Source of the DNA: Gilliamella sp. WF3-4
GTDB lineage: Bacteria > Pseudomonadota > Gammaproteobacteria > Enterobacterales > Orbaceae
Direction of reading: 5' to 3'
NCBI RefSeq assembly: GCF_001690275.1
Contig: NZ_LZGW01000045.1
Coordinates: 186,001 to 250,000, forward strand
DNA length: 64,000 bases
Part shown: in pieces, positions 28,873 through 38,184 of the stretch
How positions within the stretch are numbered: the stretch's first letter is position 1
Layout: each line of letters opens with the position of its first letter
The notes under the pieces: generated by a model
What the model was told of the DNA's origin: nothing
Databases searched by the model: none
Seen by the model: the letters and a program-made list of their open reading frames with translations, nothing else
Program-made: the position numbers and the translations under genes

Positions 28873-29292
28873 TTATCGAGTACGAATGGTTGGGGCTATT
28901 TTATCTAATACACCATTAACAAATTTATGGCTATCTGCAGCACCAAATGTTTTAGTTAAATCGATAGCTTCATTAATCACAACTTTATAAGGTACATCTT
29001 GACGTTTTATTAATTCATACAGTGCGATTCTAAGTATGGCTAATTCTACTTGGCCTAACTCATTAATCGAACGTTCAGTGAGATAAGGCGTCATTTTGTC
29101 ATCTAATTCGCTGGTATTTTTGGCTACACCATTTAATAGCTCACGAAAATACTTAGCATCAACGCCTTTCATATCTTGTTCCGCAATAAAACTTGTCTCA
29201 ACATCAGCAAGATCGTTTCTAGAAACTTGCCAAGAGTAAATGGCTTGCACTGCGCATTCTCTTGCTCGACGACGAGGATTAACTAATGCCAC
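28873..29292 (-). CDS. nusB: Transcription antitermination factor NusB
   Basis: 139-residue all-helical protein binding boxA RNA with S10 during rRNA antitermination. [18 protein letters not shown] at the start and [28 protein letters not shown] near the end are family hallmarks. It follows ribH by four bases, the usual ribH-nusB pair. Confidence 0.96.
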   Translation of the reverse strand: MALVNPRRRARECAVQAIYSWQVSRNDLADVETSFIAEQDMKGVDAKYFRELLNGVAKNTSELDDKMTPYLTERSINELGQVELAILRIALYELIKRQDVPYKVVINEAIDLTKTFGAADSHKFVNGVLDKIAPTIRTR

Positions 29293-29296
29293 TAAA

Positions 29297-29773
29297 TTAC
29301 TCCTTAATTGCTTTAATAATATTTAGCATTTCCAGTGCAGTTAATGCCGCTTCAGCACCTTTGTTGCCAGCTTTTGTGCCTGCACGTTCAATAGCTTGTT
29401 CTATACTTTCGGTAGTTAAAATACCGAATCCAACTGGAATAGTGTTATCTAAACTTGCACTTAATAATCCTGAACTTGATTCACCAGCAACAAAATCAAA
29501 ATGTGCCGTACTGCCACGAATAACCGTACCTAGCGCTACAATTGCATCATATTTCTTTGACTGTGCAGCAACTTTAGTAGCCAGTGGAATTTCATAAGCA
29601 CCTGGAACCCAAATAACAGTAATATTTTTATCATCAACTTGTCCAATGCGTGTTAACGCATCAATTGCACCATTGACAAGGCTATCATTAATAAAATGAT
29701 TAAATCGTGCTACTACAATTGCAACCGTAGCTTTTGGTGCAGCAACTTTACCTTCAATTGTTTGCATATTCAT
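29297..29773 (-). CDS. ribH: 6,7-dimethyl-8-ribityllumazine synthase
   Basis: Penultimate step of riboflavin synthesis; forms an icosahedral or pentameric shell. 158 residues. [20 protein letters not shown], then [16 protein letters not shown] and [17 protein letters not shown] (with the catalytic histidine) are standard. [11 protein letters not shown] sits near the C-terminal phosphate site. No FMN riboswitch was recognised upstream. Probably heads the ribH-nusB transcript. Confidence 0.96.
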   Translation of the reverse strand: MNMQTIEGKVAAPKATVAIVVARFNHFINDSLVNGAIDALTRIGQVDDKNITVIWVPGAYEIPLATKVAAQSKKYDAIVALGTVIRGSTAHFDFVAGESSSGLLSASLDNTIPVGFGILTTESIEQAIERAGTKAGNKGAEAALTALEMLNIIKAIKE

Positions 29774-30177
29774 TCCTTATTGATTCTATTTTAAATGCCT
29801 TTTCACTCTTTTGTTAAGCGAAAAAATAATTGTTAAATTGTATCACGAATTAAAGACTTATCCTATTGGCAAATAGCGTTACGACTGAGTTTTATCCAAG
29901 ATATTATTTAAAATAAATGAAAAAATTTAGCTATTGTAAATGTATTATTTATTAATTTTAAAATTAATCTAAATTTTGTTGTTATTTCACTCTTTAACTG
30001 TTAGTCATTATTTTAACTTATTTGGGCTTTAACATTTATATTTAAACATATGTACTTAATGTATATGTCTACCTGAAAGTTTTTGCCAAGAAAAGTAATT
30101 TTATTTTTATCGCTTGCAAGCTATTTTGAAAAAATTACAATAGTACAATAAATTTATTTAATGATGGGGAAGTATTA
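29774..30177. other. 404-base divergent intergenic region ribH/gmhA
   Basis: Very A/T-rich; should hold promoters for both divergent genes. The only recognised element is copy E of dispersed repeat family 1 at 30069-30085, about 93 bases upstream of gmhA. No riboswitch, RNA gene or convincing ORF seen. Confidence 0.5.
30069..30090 (+). repeat. Dispersed intergenic repeat family 1, copy E
   Basis: CTACCTGAAAGTTTTTG then CCAAG. The first 17 bases are identical to copy D (reverse strand, 57397-57413). The left arm is poorly conserved. Confidence 0.55.
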
Positions 30178-30756
30178 GTGTACATTGACAATATTCGTAA
30201 TGAGTTAAACCAAGCCATTGAGGTCTTAACTAGTTTCGTTTCCGATGATAAAAATCTTGAGCAGATTCAAAAAGCGGCTATCTTAATTGCCGATTCCTTT
30301 AAACAAGGCGGTAAAGTTTTATCATGTGGTAATGGCGGTTCTCATTGTGATGCGATGCATTTTGCTGAAGAGTTAACAGGCCGCTTTCGCGATAATCGCC
30401 CTGCTTACCCTGCAATTGCTATATCTGATGTAAGTCACATTTCCTGTGTGGGTAATGATTTTGGGTTTGATTTTATTTTTTCACGTTATATTGAAGGTGT
30501 AGGTCAAAAAGGTGATGTACTTTTAGGTATTTCAACCTCTGGGAACTCAACCAATGTGCTTAAAGCCATTGAGGCAGCAAAACAAAAAGGGATGAAAATC
30601 ATTACATTAACCGGTAAAGATGGTGGTAAGATGAATGGGCTTGCCGATGTTGATATTCGTGTTCCGCATTTTGGCTATGCCGATCGTGTACAAGAAATCC
30701 ACATTAAAGTAATTCATATTCTTATTCTTCTTATTGAAAAGGAAATGTCAAAATAA
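30178..30756 (+). CDS. gmhA: Sedoheptulose-7-phosphate isomerase
   Basis: First step of ADP-heptose synthesis for LPS. 192 residues from a GTG start preceded by GGGGA at suitable spacing; the N terminus [13 protein letters not shown] aligns with the family from this codon. SIS-domain features: [37 protein letters not shown], and the histidine segment [13 protein letters not shown] near the end. One base separates its stop from the next gene, as in enterobacterial gmhA-yafJ. Confidence 0.97.
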   Translation: MYIDNIRNELNQAIEVLTSFVSDDKNLEQIQKAAILIADSFKQGGKVLSCGNGGSHCDAMHFAEELTGRFRDNRPAYPAIAISDVSHISCVGNDFGFDFIFSRYIEGVGQKGDVLLGISTSGNSTNVLKAIEAAKQKGMKIITLTGKDGGKMNGLADVDIRVPHFGYADRVQEIHIKVIHILILLIEKEMSK

Positions 30757-30757
30757 T

Positions 30758-31537
30758 ATGTGTGAATTATTGGGTATGAGCGCTAATGTGCCAACCGATA
30801 TTTGTTTTAGTTTTAGTAGCCTAATTAAACGAGGTGGGGACACAGGTCCTCACAAAGATGGTTGGGGGATTACCTTTTATGAAGGAAAAGGTTGCCGAAC
30901 ATTTAAAGATCCTGAGCCTTGTAGCTATTCACCTATTGCTAAAATGGTAAAAGAATATCCCATTAAATCTAAAGCCGTGATTGCCCATATTCGACAAGCT
31001 AATCGCGGTGGTGTCGCACTGGAAAATACCCATCCGTTTACTCGTGAGCTTTGGGGTAAGAACTGGACTTTTGCCCATAATGGGCAATTAACTGATTACC
31101 AAAATTTAGATACAGGACTATTTCAACCTGTCGGCGAAACTGATAGTGAATATGCTTTTTGCTACTTAATAAATCAATTACACCAAAAATATTCGCAACA
31201 ACCGACCGATGATCTTGAACTGTTTAAATATATTAAACAATGTGCCAATCAGTTAAGTCAACTTGGTATATTTAATATGTTGCTTTCTGATGGGCAATAT
31301 GTATTTGCTTATTGTGCAACTAATTTACATTGGATAACCCGTAAAGCGCCATTTGGTAAAGCAAAATTAATTGATGAAGATGTTGAAATTGACTTTCAAA
31401 AACATACCACATCTAATGATGTAGTAACTATTATTTCAACAATGCCTTTAACTTCAAACGAAGTCTGGGCTAAATTAGATGTTAATGAAGCTATTTTATT
31501 TAGAAATGGAAAAATCAGCCAATCTTTCTTATCTTAA
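30758..31537 (+). CDS. yafJ: Class II glutamine amidotransferase-like protein YafJ
   Basis: 259 residues. The start at 30758 is chosen because it gives MCELLGMSANVP, exposing Cys2 as the N-terminal nucleophile of class II amidotransferases. Also visible: HIRQANRGGVALENTHPF and WTFAHNGQL, which hold the conserved arginine/asparagine/glycine residues of the glutaminase site. There is no attached synthase domain, so the physiological acceptor is unknown. Tight linkage to gmhA is conserved. Confidence 0.9.
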   Translation: MCELLGMSANVPTDICFSFSSLIKRGGDTGPHKDGWGITFYEGKGCRTFKDPEPCSYSPIAKMVKEYPIKSKAVIAHIRQANRGGVALENTHPFTRELWGKNWTFAHNGQLTDYQNLDTGLFQPVGETDSEYAFCYLINQLHQKYSQQPTDDLELFKYIKQCANQLSQLGIFNMLLSDGQYVFAYCATNLHWITRKAPFGKAKLIDEDVEIDFQKHTTSNDVVTIISTMPLTSNEVWAKLDVNEAILFRNGKISQSFLS

Positions 31538-31609
31538 TCACGGGGGGCATTTTTATAATTATCCTGACGTCAAAAAATCTACTAGCGTTAAGGCAATCCA
31601 AAGGGGGTT

Positions 31610-31738
31610 ATGGTAAGTCGATTTGAAATAGCTATGCCATCAGATCGTAAAAGTATACTAGTTATTATTATTGTTTTTGCGTCAAAATATTTAGCAATTG
31701 CACCACAAGCTATGCTAAAACTTTACAGAAGAAATTAG
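31610..31738 (+). CDS. Possible small protein, 42 aa
   Basis: ATG at 31610 preceded by AAAGGGGG, although the spacing is only two bases, which is short. The peptide MVSRFEIAMPSDRKSILVII and the 22 residues after it include one hydrophobic segment (about 16-31) flanked by basic residues, as in small membrane proteins. It lies between yafJ and the convergent mgsA. It could equally be chance or a remnant. Confidence 0.25.
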   Translation: MVSRFEIAMPSDRKSILVIIIVFASKYLAIAPQAMLKLYRRN

Positions 31739-31741
31739 CAT

Positions 31742-32209
31742 CTACCTTACTCGTTCTTTCAAATAACTTTGGTAATCAGGAATTTCAATATCCACTTCTT
31801 GTGTAAATATTGGCGATTGTATTAATGCGTTAGCGGTAGCTTGATTTGTAGCAACCGGAATATTCCAAACTGTTGATAAACGTAAAAGCGCTTTAACATC
31901 GGGATCATGCGGTACAGCATTAAGTGGATCCCAAAAGAATACGAGAATATCGATTTTACCTTCTGCAATTAACGCCCCAATTTGCTGATCGCCCCCCATT
32001 GGTCCGCTAAGCATTGGCGTAATATTTAATCCTGTTTCTTTCTTGATTAATGTGCCTGTCGTACCTGTTCCACATAAATTATGATGAGAAAGCTCTTCAC
32101 GATTTTTTTTACACCAAGCTAATAAAGACTCTTTCAAATGATCGTGGGCAACTAAAGCAATGTTTTTTTTAGTTAGTAATTTGCGCGTGGTATTTAGCAT
32201 CATTAACAT
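31742..32209 (-). CDS. mgsA: Methylglyoxal synthase
   Basis: Converts dihydroxyacetone phosphate to methylglyoxal, a bypass of lower glycolysis under phosphate stress. 155 residues. [17 protein letters not shown] near the start, GTTGTLI for phosphate binding, and [20 protein letters not shown] with the catalytic aspartate, then [20 protein letters not shown]. All family motifs present. Start may be either of the nearby methionines (M1 or M4). Confidence 0.97.
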   Translation of the reverse strand: MLMMLNTTRKLLTKKNIALVAHDHLKESLLAWCKKNREELSHHNLCGTGTTGTLIKKETGLNITPMLSGPMGGDQQIGALIAEGKIDILVFFWDPLNAVPHDPDVKALLRLSTVWNIPVATNQATANALIQSPIFTQEVDIEIPDYQSYLKERVR

Positions 32210-32289
32210 CCTAATTTATTATTATCTTTGTTTGTTTTTAACAGAGTCTTAATTAAAGTGCAACAGATATTTAATCGGTAAAAAATAAT

Positions 32290-32315
32290 AAAAAAGGCAC
32301 CAAAGTGCCTTTTTT
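32290..32315. terminator. Intrinsic terminator of the first porin gene
   Basis: Stem AAAAAAGGCAC / GTGCCTTTTTT with loop CAAA, 19 bases beyond the porin stop on the minus strand. Symmetric A/T flanks make it effective in both directions. Confidence 0.92.
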
Positions 32316-32333
32316 ATATTAAGAGACAATCAA

Positions 32334-33479
32334 TTAGAATTGGTAAATTAAACCAAGAGCTACGGTGTCTTTTGTTGTGCCATTGATTTGTGATTTAGTA
32401 AATGCGCCATCTTCATATAAAGCACGACGTGCGCCAATATCATCTTTATCTAATAAATTGATCTTATAATCGATAATAGCTTGTAAGTTTTTGTTAAAAT
32501 CATAAGTTAACCCAACATCAACATACTTCGCTAAATCATTACCTTTAAGTCCTGCATCACTTGAATAACTAGATGCACCTTTAACTTTATGTTGAATATA
32601 TGCAACAGATGGTGTTAAACGACCCACTTCAAAGTCAATACCATATTGCGCAACAAATTCATAACCTTTGGTTTTTAAGTCATTCGCACTGTGTGTCGTT
32701 AATGCATTATCCCAACCATATTTTTGTTTACCTTGAATATATAATGCGGCTAAATAAAGGTTGTTATTATCATATTTAACACCTGTTGACCATGCTTTAG
32801 CATCCTTATGTCCACCAGTTTGAGCATAACCTGCTCCAACAGATAAACCTGTATCAAGCACATTCCAATCAACTACTGAACCCCAAGCTTCAGCGCTATC
32901 GCGTTTTTCACCATTACGATCATGTTTGGTGAAATGACGAGTAGAGCTATTATCACCATTATCCGCATATTGAACAGCAAAATTCAGACCGTTTACTAAG
33001 CCAAAAAAGTCTGAGTTACGATAAGTCGCAACAGCTTTGGTGCGCGCTGTTAATGCATAAAGATCATTATCCGAAGCATCACCACCAAATTCCGGTAAAA
33101 CATCCGTATAAGACGTTAATGTTTTTAGCACACCATCATTACGACCGTAATCGAATGACCCAAAATCACCAAAGTTTAAACCAGCAAAAGCATAGCGAGT
33201 TTCGTTATCGGCATCTTCGCCAGTTTTAGCTTCATATTCCCAACGACCATACCCAGTTACACTGTCAGTCACTTGAGTTTGACCAGACATACCTAAACGA
33301 GCTGTGGTTTTGTCACCTTCGCCCGTTTGGTTATTACGATCAGTAATATAGTTTAAAGCATAAACTCGACCATAAAAGTCAACTTTATTACTGTCTTTAT
33401 TCCACACTTCAATAGAAGCGTTAGCTGTGCCTGCAATTAAGAGCGCAGGAATAGCGATTGCCAATAGATTACGTTTCAT
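32334..33479 (-). CDS. General porin, OmpC/OmpF-like (paralogue 1)
   Basis: 381-residue outer-membrane trimeric porin. Signal peptide MKRNLLAIAIPALLIAGTANA with cleavage after ANA. The mature chain is a beta barrel of alternating residues, with IEVWNKDSNKVDFYGRV at the N terminus, the GLNFGDFGSFDYGRNDGVL segment leading into loop 3, and a terminal phenylalanine (LGLIYQF) required for barrel assembly. It is a close paralogue of the porin gene 297 bases upstream on the same strand; signal peptide, first strands and the loop-3 region are near-identical, while the external loops differ. Each gene has its own terminator. Confidence 0.93.
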   Translation of the reverse strand: MKRNLLAIAIPALLIAGTANASIEVWNKDSNKVDFYGRVYALNYITDRNNQTGEGDKTTARLGMSGQTQVTDSVTGYGRWEYEAKTGEDADNETRYAFAGLNFGDFGSFDYGRNDGVLKTLTSYTDVLPEFGGDASDNDLYALTARTKAVATYRNSDFFGLVNGLNFAVQYADNGDNSSTRHFTKHDRNGEKRDSAEAWGSVVDWNVLDTGLSVGAGYAQTGGHKDAKAWSTGVKYDNNNLYLAALYIQGKQKYGWDNALTTHSANDLKTKGYEFVAQYGIDFEVGRLTPSVAYIQHKVKGASSYSSDAGLKGNDLAKYVDVGLTYDFNKNLQAIIDYKINLLDKDDIGARRALYEDGAFTKSQINGTTKDTVALGLIYQF

Positions 33480-33731
33480 TTTTACCCTCTTAGGTATTTT
33501 ATATTATTAAAGATGCAAATTACTTTGCTTTGGTTTAACAAATAACTGCTAATAATTAGCAATTATATTATTATTGTGATATCGATTTCCTTGTGACAGA
33601 ACAGATTTTATTACCTATTTAACACTGGAAGTTAGATTAATTCTGCGAATTTTCGAATATTTTAATGTTTGTTATTATTTTTTTTAAACATAAAATGTTT
33701 TTTTAACTAGAAAGGTATTTATAAGGCGAAA

Positions 33732-33757
33732 AAAAAGGCACAATAAGTGCCTTTTTA
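33732..33757. terminator. Intrinsic terminator of the second porin gene
   Basis: Stem AAAAAGGCAC / GTGCCTTTTT with loop AATAA, 19 bases beyond the porin stop on the minus strand; nearly the same sequence as the terminator of the neighbouring porin gene, as expected from tandem duplication. Confidence 0.92.
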
Positions 33758-33775
33758 TAAGATATCAAGAAGCAA

Positions 33776-34978
33776 TTAGAATTGGTAAATTAAACCAACA
33801 CCTAACACGTCTTTAGTACCTGGTTTGTATGGGTGGCGACCGTTGCTTTCACGAACAGTGTTTAACTCAGCACCAATATCTTGTTTCTTAAGTAGATTAA
33901 ATTTATATTCTACGATAGCGCTAAAGTTTTTATTTAGATCATATGTTGCACCAAGTGAAACATATTTAACTAAATTACGCCCCTCTTTATGATCTTCATC
34001 ATAATAACCAACTTCATCACTGCTAACCTTATGTTGCACATAAGCCAAAGAAGGTGTTAAACGACCTACTTCTAAATCAATACCATATTGAGCAACTAAT
34101 TCAACACCTTTAATTTTTGGATCTCTGTGGTGCTCTTCAAAAGCATCATAGTAAGTATTGAATTTAGTTTGGAAATAGTTAGCCGCTAAGTATAGATTAT
34201 AGTTATCGTATTTGATACCAGCTGACCAAGTTTTAACTCTCTTAATGCCATCAACGTAACCATCTTCGTCCTGATATTTCGCACTCTTACCAGCTGTTTG
34301 AGCATAACCTGCACCAGCAGTTAAACCTGTGTCAAAAATTCTCCATTGAACATTTGCACCATAGGCCTCACGGCTTTCGCCACTAAATCCATCGAAGTCA
34401 CCATCGCTATCAAGTTTTACTTTAGCAAGTTTACTATCAAAAGTAGTTGCATTATCACCATTATCTGCATATTGTAATGCAAAACTTAAGTCATCAAATA
34501 GACCAAAGAAGTTATTGTTACGGTAAGTTGCAACAGCTTTAGTACGAGCTGAAAGCACGTTCCAACTATTGTTTGCTGCTTCACCACCAAATTGCGGTAA
34601 TACGTCAGTATAAGCTGTGATTGCTTTTAGCACACCATCGTTACGACCATAATCGAATGATCCAAAATCACCAAAGTTTAAACCAGCAAAAGCATAACGT
34701 ACTTCGTTATCAGAATTCTTACCTGCTTTCGCTTCATATTCCCAGCGACCGTAGCCAGTTACGCTATCAGTGATTTGAGTTTGGCCAGACATACCTAAAC
34801 GAGCAGAAGTATCATCACCTTCGCCAGCTTGACCACGATCAGTAATATTGTTAGCTGCTTTTACTCGACCATAAAAGTCAACTTTATTACCATCTTTGTT
34901 CCATACTTCAATAGATGCATTTGCGCTAGCTGCTACTAAAAGCGCAGGGATAGCGATTGCTAATAGATTACGTTTCAT
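33776..34978 (-). CDS. General porin, OmpC/OmpF-like (paralogue 2)
   Basis: 400-residue outer-membrane porin with the same architecture as its downstream neighbour: signal peptide MKRNLLAIAIPALLVAASANA, N-terminal IEVWNKDGNKVDFYGRV, GLNFGDFGSFDYGRNDGVL before loop 3, and C-terminal LGVGLIYQF. It is about 19 residues longer, chiefly in the surface loop near residues 175-200 (Asp/Ser/Lys-rich) and in the next loop (EDGYVDGIKR). Conservation of strands with divergence confined to loops suggests selection on surface-exposed parts. Confidence 0.93.
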   Translation of the reverse strand: MKRNLLAIAIPALLVAASANASIEVWNKDGNKVDFYGRVKAANNITDRGQAGEGDDTSARLGMSGQTQITDSVTGYGRWEYEAKAGKNSDNEVRYAFAGLNFGDFGSFDYGRNDGVLKAITAYTDVLPQFGGEAANNSWNVLSARTKAVATYRNNNFFGLFDDLSFALQYADNGDNATTFDSKLAKVKLDSDGDFDGFSGESREAYGANVQWRIFDTGLTAGAGYAQTAGKSAKYQDEDGYVDGIKRVKTWSAGIKYDNYNLYLAANYFQTKFNTYYDAFEEHHRDPKIKGVELVAQYGIDLEVGRLTPSLAYVQHKVSSDEVGYYDEDHKEGRNLVKYVSLGATYDLNKNFSAIVEYKFNLLKKQDIGAELNTVRESNGRHPYKPGTKDVLGVGLIYQF

Positions 34979-35262
34979 TTTTTACCCTCATGGTTATTTT
35001 CTTAAAAAGACACTGTCCATAAGTTTAGTGTCAATTTTGTACAAATAATTATTCATCCAAAAAATAATATTTTTATCTATTATTTTTATCTACTTTTTAC
35101 AGTAGTGTAAATTATGTATAAATTTTTTTTAAAATCAAGCGAACTTTTCATAAAAGGTGATGTCTAAGCACAAAATTAAGCCTGTTTGTTTGTTTTTTGA
35201 GCGCATTAAAGCTAAAATTAGTTAATCTTTAGCTCTAATGAATTGGTTATAACTCAACTAGT

Positions 35263-36666
35263 TTAAAAATTTGCATTACGTGGTGTTCTTGGAAATGGGA
35301 TCACATCACGCACATTTTGCACACCTGTTACATAAGCAATTAATCGTTCGAAACCAAGTCCAAAGCCAGAATGTGGTACGGTACCATAACGGCGCAAATC
35401 ACGATACCACCAATAATCTTCTTTCTTAAGTCCCAATTCTTCCATACGTTTATCTAACATATCTAAACGCTCTTCACGCTGTGAACCTCCGATAATTTCA
35501 CCAATACCAGGCGCTAATACATCCATGGCCGCAACGGTTTTACCGTCATCGTTCATGCGCATATAGAATGCTTTAATATCTTTCGGATAGTTTTTTACAA
35601 CTACTGGTGCTTTAAAATGTTGTTCGGCTAAATAACGCTCGTGTTCTGAGGCTAAGTCGATTCCCCAACTGACTGGATTTTCAAACTTAGCATCGCAATT
35701 TTGCAAAATGGTTATAGCATCAGTATAGTTAACTTGGGCAAAATCAGCGTTAATAAAGTTTTCAAGGCGTGTTATTGCTTCTTTATCTACGTGCTGCGCG
35801 AAAAATTGCATGTCGTCAGCACGTTTTTCTAATACTGATTTAAACACATATTTCAGCATGTCTTCGGCAAGCTTAGCATTGTCATTTAGATCGGCGAATG
35901 CCACTTCAGGTTCCATCATCCAAAACTCAGCTAAATGACGAGTTGTGTTTGAGTTTTCAGCTCGAAATGTTGGGCCAAATGTGTAAACTTTAGAAAGCGC
36001 ACAAGCATAAGTTTCAGCATTTAACTGTCCAGAAACGGTTAAAAAAGCTTCTTTGCCAAAAAAGTCTTTATCAAAATCAATGTTACCATTATCTGATTTA
36101 GGCAGATTTAACATATCGAGTGTTGAAACTCGGAACATTTCGCCAGCCCCTTCAGTATCCGACGCGGTAATAATTGGGGTTGATAACCAATAAAAGCCAC
36201 GCTCATCAAAAAATTGATGAATTGCTTGTGCAAGTGTATGGCGTACACGTGTTATCGCACCAACAATATTCGTTCTTGCTCGTAAGTGTGCGACTTCACG
36301 AAGATACTCAATTGAATGACGTTTAGCTGCCATTGGGTAAGTTTCAGGATCATCAACAAAGCCGTAAACTTCAACTTGTATGGCTTGTAATTCATATTTT
36401 TGACCTTGGCCTGGTGATTCCACGACTTTACCTGTCACCTTAACTGAACATCCGGCAGTTAAGCGTAAGATATCTTGTTCATAATTAGGCAAATTATTTT
36501 CAATAACAGCTTGAATAGGATCAAAGCAAGAACCATCATAAACAGCTAAAAATGAAATACCGGCTTTAGAATCACGCCGAGTTCTTACCCAGCCTTGAAC
36601 AGAAATAGTGCTACCAACAGCAATTCTGCCTTGTAACACATCAACAATAGGTGAAACTGAATTCAT
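35263..36666 (-). CDS. asnS: Asparaginyl-tRNA synthetase
   Basis: Class IIb synthetase, 467 residues. N-terminal OB fold (about 15-110: [20 protein letters not shown]) binds the anticodon. The catalytic core has motif 2 around [20 protein letters not shown] and motif 3 [20 protein letters not shown] near the C terminus. WMMEPEVAF follows motif 2. The N-rich RAENSNT variant distinguishes it from aspartyl and lysyl enzymes. Monocistronic between the porins and pncB. Confidence 0.98.
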   Translation of the reverse strand: MNSVSPIVDVLQGRIAVGSTISVQGWVRTRRDSKAGISFLAVYDGSCFDPIQAVIENNLPNYEQDILRLTAGCSVKVTGKVVESPGQGQKYELQAIQVEVYGFVDDPETYPMAAKRHSIEYLREVAHLRARTNIVGAITRVRHTLAQAIHQFFDERGFYWLSTPIITASDTEGAGEMFRVSTLDMLNLPKSDNGNIDFDKDFFGKEAFLTVSGQLNAETYACALSKVYTFGPTFRAENSNTTRHLAEFWMMEPEVAFADLNDNAKLAEDMLKYVFKSVLEKRADDMQFFAQHVDKEAITRLENFINADFAQVNYTDAITILQNCDAKFENPVSWGIDLASEHERYLAEQHFKAPVVVKNYPKDIKAFYMRMNDDGKTVAAMDVLAPGIGEIIGGSQREERLDMLDKRMEELGLKKEDYWWYRDLRRYGTVPHSGFGLGFERLIAYVTGVQNVRDVIPFPRTPRNANF

Positions 36667-36833
36667 TTTAATTTTCCATCTCTACATTATTTAATGTTAT
36701 ATCTAAACTAATACTGGCATTTCTAGCCTTTTTAATGCCACTTACTACACACAAAATATCAAAAGTTTTTGTTAGGACGTGCTTTTATAAATTATTTCTA
36801 GTTGTTTATTTTTATGTTAAGTGAGATTATTGA

Positions 36834-38027
36834 TTAATACTTAACACTGAACGTCCGTTTTAATTCATTAACGAAAGCTAAATCTTGAGAGATAGTCTTT
36901 CCAGGACTATCGGATAATTTAGCGACTGACTGATTATTACATTCTGTCAATTTAATTACAATATTCAAAGCTTTAGTATTAAAATCTGGCGATGGAATAT
37001 CGCAAGCTAAAAAACCACCTATACCAAAAGATAATTTTACACGATGATTAAAGTGTTGATAAATGCTAATCGCTTTATCAAAATTTAAGCTGTCTGAAAA
37101 TACTAGCAATTTTGTTTTAGGATCAATGCCTAATTGTTGGTAATGCGCAATCGCTTTTTCACCCCATTTTATTGGATCACCTGAGTCATGCCGTAATCCT
37201 TGATAACAAGAGGCAAAATGGGAATCGAAGTCCTGTAAAAACGCATCCATAGTAATACAATCAGTTAAAGCAACACCTAAATCCTTGGTATACTCGTCTA
37301 GCCAAACTTGCAGTGCATTTTTTTGGCAATCTTCCAGATTTGAGCTTAGGCGCTGATGAGCTTGAAACCACTCGTGTGCTTGCGTTCCAACAGGAGTTAG
37401 GCCTAAACGATAAGCAAGTAAATAATTGCTAGTACTATGAAAATTATTAAAATTATTTTTTAAATAACTAACAACCGCCTCTTGCACTGCAAACGAATAA
37501 CGCCTACGTGTGCCAAAATCCATTAAGTTAAAGCCTGACATATCTATATTAGCTGTTTTTTTATCAAACAACGCCAATTTATCTTTTAGCCTTACTAAGG
37601 CTTCAGGAACACCAATATTGGGCGAACGATCTTTGTGAACTATTTCACTAATGATCGCAAGTAATGGCACTTCCCATAAAATAACATCTAACCATTTACC
37701 TTCGATTCGAATAACCAGCAACCCATTGTCATTTTTAATTGTTAGTAATTCACTGTTAAAACGCCAGTTTTTTAACCAATTTAAGTAGTCCGATTTAAAA
37801 AACGAAATGCGAGATAAATAATCAAACTCGTTATCATTTACTGATAATGATTCCATCAATTTGACTTGATTCTTTATCTCATTAACATATTGTCCTAATA
37901 AATCATCGCTACGGCAGCGAAACTCGGCAACAACTGTTGCATTTGGGTAGTGATGAAAGACAGCTTGTTGCATATGCAACTTATAAGCATCAGTATCTAG
38001 TATTGATGTAATTATCGCTGGTAACAT
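36834..38027 (-). CDS. pncB: Nicotinate phosphoribosyltransferase
   Basis: Salvages nicotinate to NaMN for NAD synthesis. 397 residues, as in E. coli. [20 protein letters not shown] at about 11-30, [20 protein letters not shown] with the substrate-binding arginines, the regulatory histidine region [16 protein letters not shown], and [17 protein letters not shown] for PRPP binding. Divergent from pepN, the same neighbour as in E. coli. Confidence 0.97.
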   Translation of the reverse strand: MLPAIITSILDTDAYKLHMQQAVFHHYPNATVVAEFRCRSDDLLGQYVNEIKNQVKLMESLSVNDNEFDYLSRISFFKSDYLNWLKNWRFNSELLTIKNDNGLLVIRIEGKWLDVILWEVPLLAIISEIVHKDRSPNIGVPEALVRLKDKLALFDKKTANIDMSGFNLMDFGTRRRYSFAVQEAVVSYLKNNFNNFHSTSNYLLAYRLGLTPVGTQAHEWFQAHQRLSSNLEDCQKNALQVWLDEYTKDLGVALTDCITMDAFLQDFDSHFASCYQGLRHDSGDPIKWGEKAIAHYQQLGIDPKTKLLVFSDSLNFDKAISIYQHFNHRVKLSFGIGGFLACDIPSPDFNTKALNIVIKLTECNNQSVAKLSDSPGKTISQDLAFVNELKRTFSVKY

Positions 38028-38184
38028 GTAAATTGACTGCTATTACTTTAAAGAAAATTCTTAAGATTATAGCAGAATAATAATGAAGATATAGATTAAT
38101 TATGTAATAAGATTGTTTTTAATCCGCTATAATGCTAATTAGCACAGCATATAATTTGAGTACAAACCAAAAGGTCATCATAAC

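Noticed and set aside
29774-29900. FMN riboswitch upstream of ribH
   Set aside because: None of the conserved RFN-element blocks is visible.
35160-35225. 21-codon ORF beginning ATGTCTAAG between the second porin and asnS
   Set aside because: Very short, ribosome-site spacing near zero, no conservation evidence.
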